DNA of 64,000 bases from Patulibacter brassicae (GTDB taxonomy: Bacteria > Actinomycetota > Thermoleophilia > Solirubrobacterales > Solirubrobacteraceae): NCBI RefSeq assembly GCF_033949425.1, contig NZ_JAXAVX010000010.1, positions 67,288 through 131,287 of the forward strand. The letters run 5' to 3'. Positions 9,388 through 20,013 of the stretch are shown one piece after another. The notes under the pieces are model-generated. The model had not been told where the DNA came from. It worked only from the letters and a program-made list of their open reading frames with translations, and made no database searches. The stretch's first letter is position 1. Each line of letters opens with the position of its first letter. The translations under genes and the position numbers were made by a program.

Positions 9388-10914
9388 TCAGTCGCGCATC
9401 GCCGGGAACAGGACGACCTCGCGGATCGTCCGGCGCCCGGTCATGCAGATCACGAGCCGGTCGATGCCGAGGCCGAGGCCGCCGGTCGGCGGCATCCCCT
9501 GCTCGAGCGCCTCGACGAACGCCTCGTCGTAGGGCTGCGCCTCGTCGTCGCCCTCGAGCTCCAGGCGCGCCTGCTCCTCGAACCGCCGGCGCTGCTCGTC
9601 CGGGTCGTTGAGCTCGGAGAACGCGTTGGCGATCTCCATCCCGCAGGCGAACGCCTCGAACCGCTCGACGAGCCCGGTGTCGACGCCGTCCGCCGTGCGC
9701 TTGGCCTTCGCGAACGGCGAGAGCTCGACGGGATAGTCGAAGAGCATCGTCGGCTGCTGCAGGAACGGCTCGACGTGCTTGGAGAGCAGGTCGTCGACGA
9801 GCTGCGGCCAGGTCCGGCCGTCGGGGTCGAGGTCGGTCGCGTCGGAGTCCCGGATCACCTGCGCCAGGGACGCCGCGTCGCGATGGGCCAGCACGTCGAT
9901 GCCCGTCGCCTCCTCGATCGCGCCGGCGAGCGTCTGGCGCTTCCACGGCTCCGTCCAGCGGATCGCGTCGGGATCCTCCGGGTCGTCGACGCCGATCGCC
10001 CGCGCGACGTGCTGCACGCACGCCTCGAGGCGGTTCGCGGCGTCCTCGACGTCCGCGTACGCCTCGTACCACTCGAGCATCGTGAACTCGGGGTTGTGCT
10101 TGTGGCTGATGCCCTCGTTGCGGAAGTTCTTGCCGATCTCGTAGACCCGCTCGAGCCCGCCGACGATGAGCCGCTTGAGGTAGAGCTCGGTCGCGATCCG
10201 CAGGTAGAAGTCGCGGTCCAGGGCGTTGTGGTGCGTGACGAAGGGCCGGGCGAGCGCGCCGCCGTAGAGCGGCTGCAGCACCGGGGTCTCGACCTCGAGG
10301 AACCCCTCCCCGTCGAGGTAGCGGCGGATCTCGGACACGATCCGCGAGCGGGTGATGAACGCCTCGCGCGTCTCCTCGTTGCCGAGGAGGTCCAGCTCGC
10401 GCCGGCGCTGGCGCAGCTCGGTGTCCTGCAGGCCGTGGTGCTTGTCCGGCGGCGGGCGCAGCGCCTTCGCCAGGACGGTGAAGTCCTCGATCCGCAGCGA
10501 CAGCTCGCCGCGGCGCGAGACGAACGCGACGCCGTCGACGCCGAGGACGTCGCCGAGGTCGACCGCCTCCAGCAGCCGCGACATCCGCTCGGGGCCCAGG
10601 ACGTCGAGCTTCGCCTGCAGCTGCAGGCGCCCGCCGCGGTCGTCGAGGTCGAGGAACGCCATCTTCCCCTGGCCCCGGCGCGCGTGGAGCCGTCCGGCGA
10701 TCCGGTGCCGGACGTCGGTCTCGGCGCCCGCCTCGAGCCCGGCGTGGCGCTCGCGGACGGCGGCGATCGCCTCGACGCCGTCGAAGTCGTGCGGGAACGG
10801 CTCGATGCCCTCGGCGCGCAGCCGGTCGAGCTTGCCGCGGCGGACCGCCAGCAGGTCGGTGCCGTCGTCGCCGGCGTCCGGCGCCCCGGGCGGTGCCGTC
10901 TCGGCGTCGCTCAT
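9388..10914 (-). CDS. lysS: Lysyl-tRNA synthetase, class II
   Basis: Charges tRNA-Lys with lysine. 508 residues, the usual size. The N-terminal OB-fold anticodon-binding domain spans about 60-190 (VRHRIAGRLHARRGQGKMAF). The class II core has motif 2 FRNEGISHKHNPEFTMLEW and motif 3 GLGLGIDRLVI near the C-terminus. Located eight bases after greA on the same strand, so probably co-transcribed. The stop codon lies inside an inverted repeat (9353-9393). Confidence 0.97.
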   Translation of the reverse strand: MSDAETAPPGAPDAGDDGTDLLAVRRGKLDRLRAEGIEPFPHDFDGVEAIAAVRERHAGLEAGAETDVRHRIAGRLHARRGQGKMAFLDLDDRGGRLQLQAKLDVLGPERMSRLLEAVDLGDVLGVDGVAFVSRRGELSLRIEDFTVLAKALRPPPDKHHGLQDTELRQRRRELDLLGNEETREAFITRSRIVSEIRRYLDGEGFLEVETPVLQPLYGGALARPFVTHHNALDRDFYLRIATELYLKRLIVGGLERVYEIGKNFRNEGISHKHNPEFTMLEWYEAYADVEDAANRLEACVQHVARAIGVDDPEDPDAIRWTEPWKRQTLAGAIEEATGIDVLAHRDAASLAQVIRDSDATDLDPDGRTWPQLVDDLLSKHVEPFLQQPTMLFDYPVELSPFAKAKRTADGVDTGLVERFEAFACGMEIANAFSELNDPDEQRRRFEEQARLELEGDDEAQPYDEAFVEALEQGMPPTGGLGLGIDRLVICMTGRRTIREVVLFPAMRD

Positions 10915-10921
10915 CCGGCGC

Positions 10922-11392
10922 TCAGCGGGAGATCTCGAGGATCTCGAGGGTCCGCGTCTTGCCGCTCGGCAGGTTCACGGTGACCTTCGCGCCGCGCGAC
11001 TGCCCGAGGAGGGCACGGCCGACCGGCGACTCGTTGGAGAGCTTGCGTTCGGCGGGGTTCGCCTCGGCGGAGCCGACGATCGCGAACTCCTCCTCGCCCT
11101 TGTCGCTCTTCACGCGGACGCGGGTGCCGACCTGGACGGCGTCGGTCGAGAGGTGCGCCTCGTCGACGACCTGGGCCGAGCGCAGCTGCTCCTCGATGTC
11201 GAGGATGCGCCGCTCGACCATCGCCTGCTCGTTCTTGGCGTCGTCGTACTCGGAGTTCTCCGAGATGTCGCCGAACTCGCGGGCCTCCTTGATCCGCTCG
11301 GCCACCTCGCGACGCTTGACCGTGGTCAGGTGCTCGAGCTCCTGCTTGAGCTTCTCGAGCCCGTCGTGGGTGAGGATGACGTCCTTGGGCAT
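10922..11392 (-). CDS. greA: Transcription elongation factor GreA
   Basis: Rescues backtracked RNA polymerase by stimulating transcript cleavage. 156 residues from the ATG of MPKDVILT, the standard length. The N-terminal coiled coil bears the acidic tip GDISENSEYDDAK. The C-terminal FKBP-like domain contains SPVGRALLGQSRG. The frame is open 49 codons further but that stretch does not match the family and contains a TATACT promoter. Heads a greA-lysS unit. Confidence 0.96.
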   Translation of the reverse strand: MPKDVILTHDGLEKLKQELEHLTTVKRREVAERIKEAREFGDISENSEYDDAKNEQAMVERRILDIEEQLRSAQVVDEAHLSTDAVQVGTRVRVKSDKGEEEFAIVGSAEANPAERKLSNESPVGRALLGQSRGAKVTVNLPSGKTRTLEILEISR

Positions 11393-11510
11393 GGGCGGAG
11401 GCGACCTTTCGCCGTCGGCTGGCGGGCGGGGACGGTGCCGACCGATGGACGTCGCGCGGACCGGGGATCCTGGTCCGTCGGGCGCCGCCGCCCCGCGTGA
11501 GCGAGCGGGC

Positions 11511-11532
11511 AGTATAGCCACGCATCCCCCGA
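11511..11532 (-). promoter_or_regulatory. Promoter of greA-lysS
   Basis: -10 TATACT (11511-11516) with TGGACT 16 bases upstream as a possible -35 (11533-11538). Gives a leader of roughly 110 bases before the greA ATG. Confidence 0.5.
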
Positions 11533-11641
11533 AGTCCACGTGCGGCCGGGGTCTTGCCGTCCAGCGGCGCCCTCCGCGCCGTCCGGTCGGGCGCGGCCGA
11601 GGCGCGGCCCGGCGCCTGCCCGACGGCAGCGTGGCCGACGC

Positions 11642-12700
11642 TCAGGCGGGCAGCGCCGCGGCCGCGTGCAGCAGCTGCCGCGCGGCCTCGACGCCCTCGC
11701 TGCGCTGGAGCTCGGCCTGGAGCCGCTTGAACGCCGGCGTCGTCCACGGACGGACCGGACGCGGCTCCTCGCCCGCGCTCAGCGCCTCGGCGAGGCGCTC
11801 GACGTACCAGGGGTAGTGCTTGCGCAGGTAGCGCGCCGCCCGGTCGGCACCGAGGTGCTCGACCGTCCGGTCCAGGACCCAGTCGACCTCGTCGAGGACC
11901 TCGCGCGGGGTCGGCGGCACGTCCGGACGGCGGTCCAGGAGCGTCGAGAAGAGCCACGGGTTGCCGAGGATGCCGCGCGCGAGCATCACGGCCGCGGGAC
12001 GGACGTGCTCGTAGGCCGCGCGCGTCTCCGCCGCGGTGTGGAGGCCGCCGGTGAGGACCACCGGCACCGGCAGCTCCTCGACGAGGCGCGCGGCCAGGTC
12101 GTAGTCCGGGACGCCCTTGTGGTGGACCTGCGCGCTGCGGGGGTGGAAGCCGATCGACGCGACGCCCGCCTCCTCCACGAGCCGCTGCGCCAGCGCGTAG
12201 CCGTCGTGCTCCCCGTCCTTCCTCGTCGCGGACCGGAGCTTCACCGTCACCGGCAGGCCGGAGCCCTCGCGGGCGGCGCGGGCGACCGCGACCGCCGTGT
12301 CGGGGTCCTTGAGCATCGCGGCGCCGGCACCGGTCTTGCAGACCTTCGGCACCGGGCAGCCCATGTTCAGGTCGATGACGTCGACGTGCGGCAGGTGCTC
12401 GGCCACGTGCGCGGCCGCCGACCGCATGACCTCTGGGTCCTGGCCGAAGAGCTGGATCGCGACCGGTCCGTCCTCCCGCTCCTCGGGCCGGAAGACGAGC
12501 AGGTCGCGCAGCGTCTTCTCGTTCTCGTAGTGGATCGCGAACGAGGAGACCATCTCGCTGACCGCGTAGCCGGCCCCGTGGCGCTTGGCCTGCAGCCGGG
12601 TCACCCAGCTGCCGATGCCCGCCAGCGGCGCGAGCGTCACGCGGTTCGGGATCCGGACCCCGGCGATCGACCACGGCTCGGTGAGGGCGGGCAGCGACAT
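11642..12700 (-). CDS. dusB: tRNA-dihydrouridine synthase (DusB-like)
   Basis: FMN enzyme reducing uridines in tRNA. 352 residues. TIM-barrel start APLAGIGSWVTR, the Dus signature DLNMGCPVPKVCKTGAG with its catalytic cysteine, and phosphate-binding ARGILGNPWLF are all visible. The C-terminal helical domain with RKHYPWYVERL is typical. ATG at MSLPALTEPW; TACCCT lies ten bases upstream. Assignment to DusB rather than another bacterial Dus rests on overall resemblance. The gene follows coaX on the same strand after 38 bases. Confidence 0.92.
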   Translation of the reverse strand: MSLPALTEPWSIAGVRIPNRVTLAPLAGIGSWVTRLQAKRHGAGYAVSEMVSSFAIHYENEKTLRDLLVFRPEEREDGPVAIQLFGQDPEVMRSAAAHVAEHLPHVDVIDLNMGCPVPKVCKTGAGAAMLKDPDTAVAVARAAREGSGLPVTVKLRSATRKDGEHDGYALAQRLVEEAGVASIGFHPRSAQVHHKGVPDYDLAARLVEELPVPVVLTGGLHTAAETRAAYEHVRPAAVMLARGILGNPWLFSTLLDRRPDVPPTPREVLDEVDWVLDRTVEHLGADRAARYLRKHYPWYVERLAEALSAGEEPRPVRPWTTPAFKRLQAELQRSEGVEAARQLLHAAAALPA

Positions 12701-12738
12701 GCGACCACCAAGGGTAGCCCGCGCTCGTCGCTCGTCGC

Positions 12739-13503
12739 TCAGGCGTTGCGCTCGTGCAGGAGGCGCAGGCCGGTGAGCGTCAGGAGGTCGTCGACCTCGT
12801 GGATCGTCCGGCAGTGCGGCACGATCGCCCGCGCCAGGCCGCCCGTCGCGATGAGCCCGGTGTCCTGCCCGAGCTCGTCGAGCAGGCGCCCGACGATCGC
12901 GTCGACCCCGCCGGCGAAGCCGTAGATGACGCCGGAGCGGATGCCCTCGATCGTCGACTTGCCGATGAGCTGGCGCGGCGGGACGAGGTCGATCCGCGGC
13001 AGCGCGGCCGCGCGGCTCGTGAGGGCCTCGAGCGAGATCTCGACGCCCGGGCTGATGATGCCGCCGAGGTACTCGCCCTCGGCCGACACGGGGTCGTAGG
13101 TGATCGCGGTGCCGAAGTCGACGACGACGCAGGCCCCCCGGAAGCGGTCGAACGCGGCGACCGCGTTCACGAGCCGGTCCGCGCCGATCTCGCGCGGGTT
13201 GTCGTAGCGCAGCGCCATCCCCGTCTTGATCCCCTGCCGCACGACGATCATCTCGTGGTCGAGGTAGCGGTCGGCCATCGCGCGCCACTCGTCGGCGAGC
13301 TGCGGGACCGTCGAGGAGACGATCGACGCGGTGAGGTCCTCCATCTCCATCCCGCGGAGCTCGAGCAGGCTGCGGAGCTTCGCGCCGAGCTCGTCGCCGG
13401 TCGAGGTGCGCACCGTCGCGAAGCGCCAGTGCTCGACGAGGTCGTCGCCGTCGAAGGTGCCGAAGTGGGTCTGGGTGTTGCCGACGTCGACGACGAGGAG
13501 CAT
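12739..13503 (-). CDS. coaX: Type III pantothenate kinase
   Basis: First step of coenzyme A synthesis (pantothenate to 4'-phosphopantothenate). 254 residues, typical of CoaX. ASKHA-fold motifs are visible: P-loop-like DVGNTQTHFG at the N-terminus, DFGTAITYD, GGIISPGV and the adenosine motif GGLA near the C-terminus. In many actinobacteria coaX sits between panCD or folate genes and lysS, as here. The divergent neighbour is a GST-like gene 103 bases away. Confidence 0.95.
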   Translation of the reverse strand: MLLVVDVGNTQTHFGTFDGDDLVEHWRFATVRTSTGDELGAKLRSLLELRGMEMEDLTASIVSSTVPQLADEWRAMADRYLDHEMIVVRQGIKTGMALRYDNPREIGADRLVNAVAAFDRFRGACVVVDFGTAITYDPVSAEGEYLGGIISPGVEISLEALTSRAAALPRIDLVPPRQLIGKSTIEGIRSGVIYGFAGGVDAIVGRLLDELGQDTGLIATGGLARAIVPHCRTIHEVDDLLTLTGLRLLHERNA

Positions 13504-13592
13504 CGCGCCAGTATCGCGCGCTCGTGGCGCGGACCCATCCGCGCGGCGCGGCGGGAGGACGCGCGCACGGCGCCGCGCCCCGGCGACGCCCC

Positions 13593-13598
13593 TATGCT
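13593..13598 (+). promoter_or_regulatory. -10 element of GST-like gene
   Basis: TATGCT eight bases before the ATG at 13607; consistent with a leaderless transcript. Confidence 0.5.
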
Positions 13599-13606
13599 GG
13601 CGCCCC

Positions 13607-14350
13607 ATGCCCGCCACGCTGTTCGTCGTCCACGGCTCGCACCCCTGCGCGACCGTCCAGCGGGCGCTCGAGCGCAAGGGCGTCGAGCACCGCGTGATCG
13701 AATGGCCGCCGGCCGCCCACGCACTGCTGCAGACGCTGCTCTTCCAGCGTCGCACCGTGCCGGCGATCCGCTTCGACGACGGCGAGCGCGTCGTCGGGTC
13801 GCGCGCGATCCTCCGGCGGCTCGACGAGCGGCTCCCGAGCCCCGCGCTGCTGCCGGCCGATCCCGCCGCCCGCGAGCGGGTCCTCGCGGCGGAGGCGTGG
13901 GGCGACGCGGTGCTGCAGTCGATCCCGCGCCGCGTGCTGTGGCTCGCCCTCGACCGCAAGCCGCAGGCGATCCCGACGTTCCAGGAGCACTCGCGCCTGC
14001 CGATGCCGAAGGCGGCGGTCCCGTTCGTGGCGCCCCTGATCATCGCCGCCGAGCACCGGCTCAACCGGGTCAACGAGGCGAGCGTCAAGGCCGACCTCCA
14101 GGACCTGCCCGCCCACCTGGACCGGATCGAGGGCTGGCTCGCAGACGGCACGCTCGGGGGGCCGGAGGCCAACGCCGCCGACCTGCAGATCGCCGCGTCG
14201 CTGCGGCTCCTCATGACGATCCAGGACCTGCGCGGACCGCTCGAGGCGCGGCCCGCCGGGCAGCTGGCGCTGCGGTTGTTCCCGGAGTACGACGGCGACG
14301 TCCCGGCCGGGGCCCTGCCGGAGGCCTGGCTCGCGCCGCTGCGCGGCTGA
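13607..14350 (+). CDS. Glutathione S-transferase-like protein
   Basis: 247 residues. Thioredoxin-fold N-terminal domain (1-80) with the cis-proline region TVPAIRFDDGERVVGSRAI, followed by an all-helical GST C-terminal domain. HPCA at residues 12-15 occupies the usual active-site loop with a single cysteine, which would suit a mycothiol- or glutathione-independent reductase-like role. Substrate unknown. It faces away from coaX and towards folK (convergent). Confidence 0.75.
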   Translation: MPATLFVVHGSHPCATVQRALERKGVEHRVIEWPPAAHALLQTLLFQRRTVPAIRFDDGERVVGSRAILRRLDERLPSPALLPADPAARERVLAAEAWGDAVLQSIPRRVLWLALDRKPQAIPTFQEHSRLPMPKAAVPFVAPLIIAAEHRLNRVNEASVKADLQDLPAHLDRIEGWLADGTLGGPEANAADLQIAASLRLLMTIQDLRGPLEARPAGQLALRLFPEYDGDVPAGALPEAWLAPLRG

Positions 14351-14394
14351 GGACGGGCACCCCGCGCGGCACCCGCGCGCGGTGCCGGCGGCGC

Positions 14395-14937
14395 TCAGCC
14401 CGGCAGGTCGAGCGGGTCCTGCACCCGTCGCACGCCCTCGTCGAGCGGCAGCTCGGCGAGGCGGTCGGCCAGGCGCGTGCCGTCCGGCAGCGCGAGGTCC
14501 AGCTGGAGCTCCAGGAGCGGCACGAGCACGAACCGCCGCTCCGTGACCTGGGCGTGCGGCAGCGTCAGGCGCTCCGAGCGGTACGGCGCCTCGCCGAGCA
14601 GGAGCAGGTCGACGTCGATCGCCCGCGGCGCGTGGCGCACGTAGCCCGGGTCCCCTGGCACCGCGGTGCGGCCCTGATCGCGCTCGACGGCCTTGCAGGC
14701 CCTCAGGAGCTCCTCGGGGGCCAGCGCCGTCGCGATCCGCACGCACGCGTTGAGGAACGACGGCTGGTCGAGGATCTCCCCGACCGGGTCGGTGTCGTAG
14801 AGCGCGGAGCTCGCCAGCACGCGCACGCCGTGGCGCGGCAGGGCGTCGACGGCGCGCTGCAACGCCGCGCGCCGGTCGCCGATGTTGGACCCGAGCCCGA
14901 GGTAGCCGACCTGCTCGCCGGGACGCAGGTCGGTCAT
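14395..14937 (-). CDS. folK: 2-amino-4-hydroxy-6-hydroxymethyldihydropteridine diphosphokinase
   Basis: Transfers pyrophosphate to the pterin alcohol in folate synthesis. 180 residues. GLGSNIGDR at the N-terminus, the substrate loop (DTDPVGEILDQPSFLNACV) and the signature RAIDVDLLLLG are intact. ATG overlaps the stop of the thioesterase gene (ATGA at 14934-14937), so the two are translationally coupled. Confidence 0.96.
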   Translation of the reverse strand: MTDLRPGEQVGYLGLGSNIGDRRAALQRAVDALPRHGVRVLASSALYDTDPVGEILDQPSFLNACVRIATALAPEELLRACKAVERDQGRTAVPGDPGYVRHAPRAIDVDLLLLGEAPYRSERLTLPHAQVTERRFVLVPLLELQLDLALPDGTRLADRLAELPLDEGVRRVQDPLDLPG

Positions 14938-15821
14938 CCGGCGGCCACCAGCAGCGCGAGCTGCCGGCTCTCGGCCAGCAGGGTGCCGTCCTCGCCGAAC
15001 ACGCGGGCGTCCTCCTCGACCATGCCCTCCCCCGCGCTCGTGGAGCGGTAGAGGCCGAAGACGGCGTCGCCGTCGAGGCCGACGCGCGGCACGTCGGCGC
15101 GGAAGTGGATCGTGAGGTCGATCGTCGGCGCGATCACGGGCCGCGTGACGGCCTCGAACACCGGCGGCCACCAGACGTCGAGGGCCAGCGCGACGAGCGC
15201 GGCGTCGATCCGCCGCGGCTCGGGCAGCGAGACCCAGCCGCCGGTCTCCACGGCGCCGCCGGGATCCGGGACCCGCCCGGCGAGCGGCACGCCCCCGAGC
15301 TGGGGCGCGAAGCGCACCTCGTGGACGATCGGCGGCATCTGCGGCACCGGCTGCATCCAGCGGCCGGCGTCGGGACGGTACTCGTGCACCGGGACGAGCC
15401 CGGCGTCGCGCGCGGGGGCCGGGCGCGGCGCCGGCGACACCGGCCCCCACGCCACGGGCGAGGCGATCCCCGGGGCCGCGAGCGCCGCCAGCCCGGCGAG
15501 GATCGGCCGGTCGTCCTGACGGGCGGCGATCCGCAGGCTCGTGATCCGTCGCCCCCGGCGCAGAGCCTCGACCTCCAGCTCCAGCGGCCCCGGACCGGCG
15601 CCGCGCAGGTAGTGCAGCGTCAGCGACCGCAGCCGCAGCGCGTCGTCGGGGTCGACGAGCAGCTCGATCGCCCGGATGACCGTCGCCGCGAGGTACCCGC
15701 CGTTCGGGCCGGTCGGGGCGCCCCAGGCGGGGTCGATCGTGGCGACCGCGGTCGTGGCGGTCGGCCCGGGGACGACGGCGATCGCGCGGTCGAAGGCCGT
15801 CGCGGCGCCGGTGCTCGTCAT
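14934..15821 (-). CDS. Acyl-CoA thioesterase-like (double hotdog) protein
   Basis: 295 residues with two hotdog-type halves. The first has APTGPNGGYLAATVIRAIE (around 32-50), the second the TIDLTIHFRADVP strand with GLYRSTSAGEG(M). This is the pattern of TesB-like/thioesterase-superfamily proteins common in actinobacteria. Substrate unknown, possibly medium- or long-chain acyl-CoA. It sits between folB and folK with ATGA overlaps at both ends, although no role in folate synthesis is known. Confidence 0.8.
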   Translation of the reverse strand: MTSTGAATAFDRAIAVVPGPTATTAVATIDPAWGAPTGPNGGYLAATVIRAIELLVDPDDALRLRSLTLHYLRGAGPGPLELEVEALRRGRRITSLRIAARQDDRPILAGLAALAAPGIASPVAWGPVSPAPRPAPARDAGLVPVHEYRPDAGRWMQPVPQMPPIVHEVRFAPQLGGVPLAGRVPDPGGAVETGGWVSLPEPRRIDAALVALALDVWWPPVFEAVTRPVIAPTIDLTIHFRADVPRVGLDGDAVFGLYRSTSAGEGMVEEDARVFGEDGTLLAESRQLALLVAAG

Positions 15822-16297
15822 CCGTGCTCCCCGGCCCGCCAGAGCTCGACGGCGACCTCGTCGACCGGCAGCGGGATCGGCGGCTCGGGCTTCGTGCACT
15901 TCACCCAGACCTCCTCCGCGCCGTAGTCGGAGACGATCCGGTCGGCGATCGCGGCGCAGAGCCGCTCGAGGGTCTTGTACGAGCGCTGCTGGGCGACGAG
16001 CGCCACGAGCTGGCAGACCTCGCCGTAGTCGATCGTGTCCTCGACGCGGTCGGTCACCGTCGCGTCGCAGTCGGCGACCGCCATCCGCAGGTCGACGAGC
16101 AGCCGCTGACCGATCTCCCGCTCGGCGGCGGACACGCCGTGGTGGGTGTAGAGCGAGAGCCCGCGGATCTCGACGGTGACCTCGTCGCGATCGTCGCCGT
16201 CGAGCTCGTCGAGGTCGTCGTCGTCGTCGTCCGCCTCGAGCTCCGGCTCGTCCGGCTCCTCGTCGAACGGGCGCTCGTCGGGGCGGTCCTCGGGCAT
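15818..16297 (-). CDS. folB: Dihydroneopterin aldolase with acidic N-terminal extension
   Basis: Converts dihydroneopterin to the hydroxymethylpterin used by FolK. The aldolase domain is residues 40-159: VEIRGLSLYTHHGVSAAERE with the conserved HHGV, TIDYGEVCQLV, and VWVKCTKPEPPIP. Residues 1-40 are an acidic tail with runs of Asp/Glu, which FolB proteins normally lack. The ATG is supported by TAGCGT eight bases upstream. No methionine lies nearer the domain, so the tail is probably translated. Confidence 0.93.
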   Translation of the reverse strand: MPEDRPDERPFDEEPDEPELEADDDDDDLDELDGDDRDEVTVEIRGLSLYTHHGVSAAEREIGQRLLVDLRMAVADCDATVTDRVEDTIDYGEVCQLVALVAQQRSYKTLERLCAAIADRIVSDYGAEEVWVKCTKPEPPIPLPVDEVAVELWRAGEHG

Positions 16298-16305
16298 GGG
16301 CGGGC

Positions 16306-16311
16306 ACGCTA
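16306..16311 (-). promoter_or_regulatory. -10 element of folB
   Basis: TAGCGT eight bases before the folB ATG; suggests folB-thioesterase-folK starts its own leaderless transcript. Confidence 0.5.
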
Positions 16312-16422
16312 GCAACGGCTCGTCGCCGACCCGCGTCCGCCGGGCCGGTGAGCGGTGACGCGTCGGGGTCCCGCTCGCCCGGGCGACCCGTCGGGGACGT
16401 GCGCCGCTCGCGGCCGGCGGCG

Positions 16423-17238
16423 CTAGACCGCGTCGTCGGGGTCGAGGACCCGCGCCGCGACCGCCAGCGCGTCGCGGATGGCGCCGGCGTCGTGGACGCG
16501 GAAGACCCGGGCGCCCGCGGCGAGGGCCAGGACGTTCGTCGCGATCGTGCCCGCGAGTCGCTGCCGTGGGTCGTCGCGCCCCGTGAGCCGGCCGAGGAAG
16601 CTCTTTCGCGAGGTGCCGACGAGGACCCGGGGGCCGATCGCGACGATCTCGTCGAGGCGCCGCAGCAGGGCCAGGTTGTGCTCGACCGTCTTGCCGAACC
16701 CGACCCCCGGGTCCAGGTCGATCCGCTCCGCGCGCACGCCCGCCGTTCGAGCGACGGCGAGGCGCTCCTCGAGGAACACCCGGACCTCGGCCACGACGTC
16801 GTCGTAGACCGGGTCCCGCTGCATCGTGCGCGGCTCGCCGCGCATGTGCATGAGGCAGCAGCGCACGTCGCGCTCGGCGACGAGCGCGAGCATCTCCGGA
16901 TCGCCGCGGAGCCCCGTCACGTCGTTGACGTAGCGGGCCCCGGCGTCGATGGCCGCCGCGGCGACGGCGGCCTTCGTCGTGTCGACGGAGAGCGTCGTGT
17001 CGGGCAGGCGCGCCGCGAGCTCCTCGATGACCGGCAAGACGCGCCGCAGCTCCTCGGCCTCGGGCACCGGGTCGGCACCGGGACGCGTGGACTCGCCGCC
17101 GACGTCGAGGATCGCCGCACCCGCCGCCGCGAGCTCGAGGCCGTGACGGACCGCGGCGTCGCGGTCGAACCACTCGCCGCCGTCGCTGAAGGAGTCGGGC
17201 GTGACGTTCACCACGCCCATGACCTCGAACGCGGGCAC
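16423..17238 (-). CDS. folP: Dihydropteroate synthase
   Basis: Joins p-aminobenzoate to the pterin diphosphate; sulfonamide target. 271 residues. MGVVNVTPDSFSDGG near the N-terminus, DVGGESTRPGA, the NDVTG loop, DPGVGFGKT and GTSRKSFLG are all present. A GTG (17238) six codons before the internal ATG is chosen because TACCCT lies exactly seven bases upstream of it. Downstream of ftsH; the folE gene often found between ftsH and folP is absent. Confidence 0.95.
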   Translation of the reverse strand: MPAFEVMGVVNVTPDSFSDGGEWFDRDAAVRHGLELAAAGAAILDVGGESTRPGADPVPEAEELRRVLPVIEELAARLPDTTLSVDTTKAAVAAAAIDAGARYVNDVTGLRGDPEMLALVAERDVRCCLMHMRGEPRTMQRDPVYDDVVAEVRVFLEERLAVARTAGVRAERIDLDPGVGFGKTVEHNLALLRRLDEIVAIGPRVLVGTSRKSFLGRLTGRDDPRQRLAGTIATNVLALAAGARVFRVHDAGAIRDALAVAARVLDPDDAV

Positions 17239-17245
17239 GCCCGAG

Positions 17246-17251
17246 AGGGTA
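17246..17251 (-). promoter_or_regulatory. -10 element of folP (decides GTG start)
   Basis: TACCCT seven bases before the GTG at 17238, supporting a leaderless GTG start rather than the ATG six codons later. Confidence 0.55.
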
Positions 17252-17344
17252 GAGCGCGCGCCCTGCGGCGAGCCGCGCGGACGGCCCTGAACGACGACGC
17301 GCCGCCCGGGGGCGGCGCGTCGCGCAGGAGGTGCGGTGGTCGTC

Positions 17345-19318
<1,974 letters not shown>

Positions 19319-19372
19319 GGGGTTGGTCGACCCCGGACCGTCACGTCGACGGGCACCCAGGGCCGAGGGCCA

Positions 19373-19381
19373 AGCGTAGCA
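19373..19381 (-). promoter_or_regulatory. Possible extended -10 of ftsH
   Basis: TGCTACGCT on the minus strand about 55 bases before the ftsH ATG. No good -35 at the right distance. Confidence 0.35.
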
Positions 19382-19442
19382 ATGGCGCTGTAACCGCCTC
19401 GCCGCATCAGTGTTGTGATCCGGTTCACGTGTCGGCGGCGGT

Positions 19443-20000
19443 TCAGCCGGCGGCCGCGACGGCCTCGTCGGTGAGGGCCGCGACGTAGGGCAGGTTGCGG
19501 TACCGCTGATCGAGATCGAGGCCGTAGCCGACGGCGTAGCGGTCGGGCAGCTCGAAGCCCGTGTACCGGATCGGGACGTCGACCTCGGCGCGGCTCGGCT
19601 TCGTCAGCAGCGAGCAGACCTCCAGCGACGCGGGCTTGCGCGAGCTGAGGTTGCGCAGGAGGTACTGGAGGGTCAGGCCCGAGTCGATGATGTCCTCGAC
19701 GATCAGGACGTGCTTGCCCTCGATCGACTTGTCGAGGTCCTTGAGGATCCGCACGACCCCGCTGGACCGGGTCGAGGAGCCGTAGGAGGACACGGCCATG
19801 AAGTCGACCTGGCACGGCACCGTCAGCTGGCGCATGAGGTCGGCGACGAAGAGCACCGCCCCCTTCAGCACGCAGACGAGGTGGATCTCGCGCGCGGGCG
19901 GCCCGGCGTAGTCGGCGCTGATCTCGGCTCCGAGGACCTCCACCCGCCGGCGGAGCTCGTCCGACTGGATGAGGATCTCGCCGATGTTCGGGTCGCGCAC
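19443..20000 (-). CDS. hpt: Hypoxanthine phosphoribosyltransferase
   Basis: Purine salvage: hypoxanthine or guanine plus PRPP to IMP/GMP. 185 residues from a GTG start. PRPP-binding loop VEDIIDSGLTL, CVLKGAVLFVADL and the C-terminal DLDQRYRNLPYV are typical. GTG is chosen because TACACT lies exactly seven bases upstream and the family starts at this point. Sits between tilS and ftsH. Confidence 0.95.
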   Translation of the reverse strand: MRDPNIGEILIQSDELRRRVEVLGAEISADYAGPPAREIHLVCVLKGAVLFVADLMRQLTVPCQVDFMAVSSYGSSTRSSGVVRILKDLDKSIEGKHVLIVEDIIDSGLTLQYLLRNLSSRKPASLEVCSLLTKPSRAEVDVPIRYTGFELPDRYAVGYGLDLDQRYRNLPYVAALTDEAVAAAG

Positions 20001-20007
20001 CGGGCCG

Positions 20008-20013
20008 AGTGTA
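20008..20013 (-). promoter_or_regulatory. -10 element of hpt
   Basis: TACACT seven bases before the GTG of hpt; leaderless configuration. Confidence 0.55.

Noticed and set aside
9353..9393. A tRNA gene on the minus strand, suggested by a T-arm-like sequence
   Set aside because: No anticodon arm or D-arm fits; the sequence upstream is the lysS coding end. Kept only as a hairpin observation.
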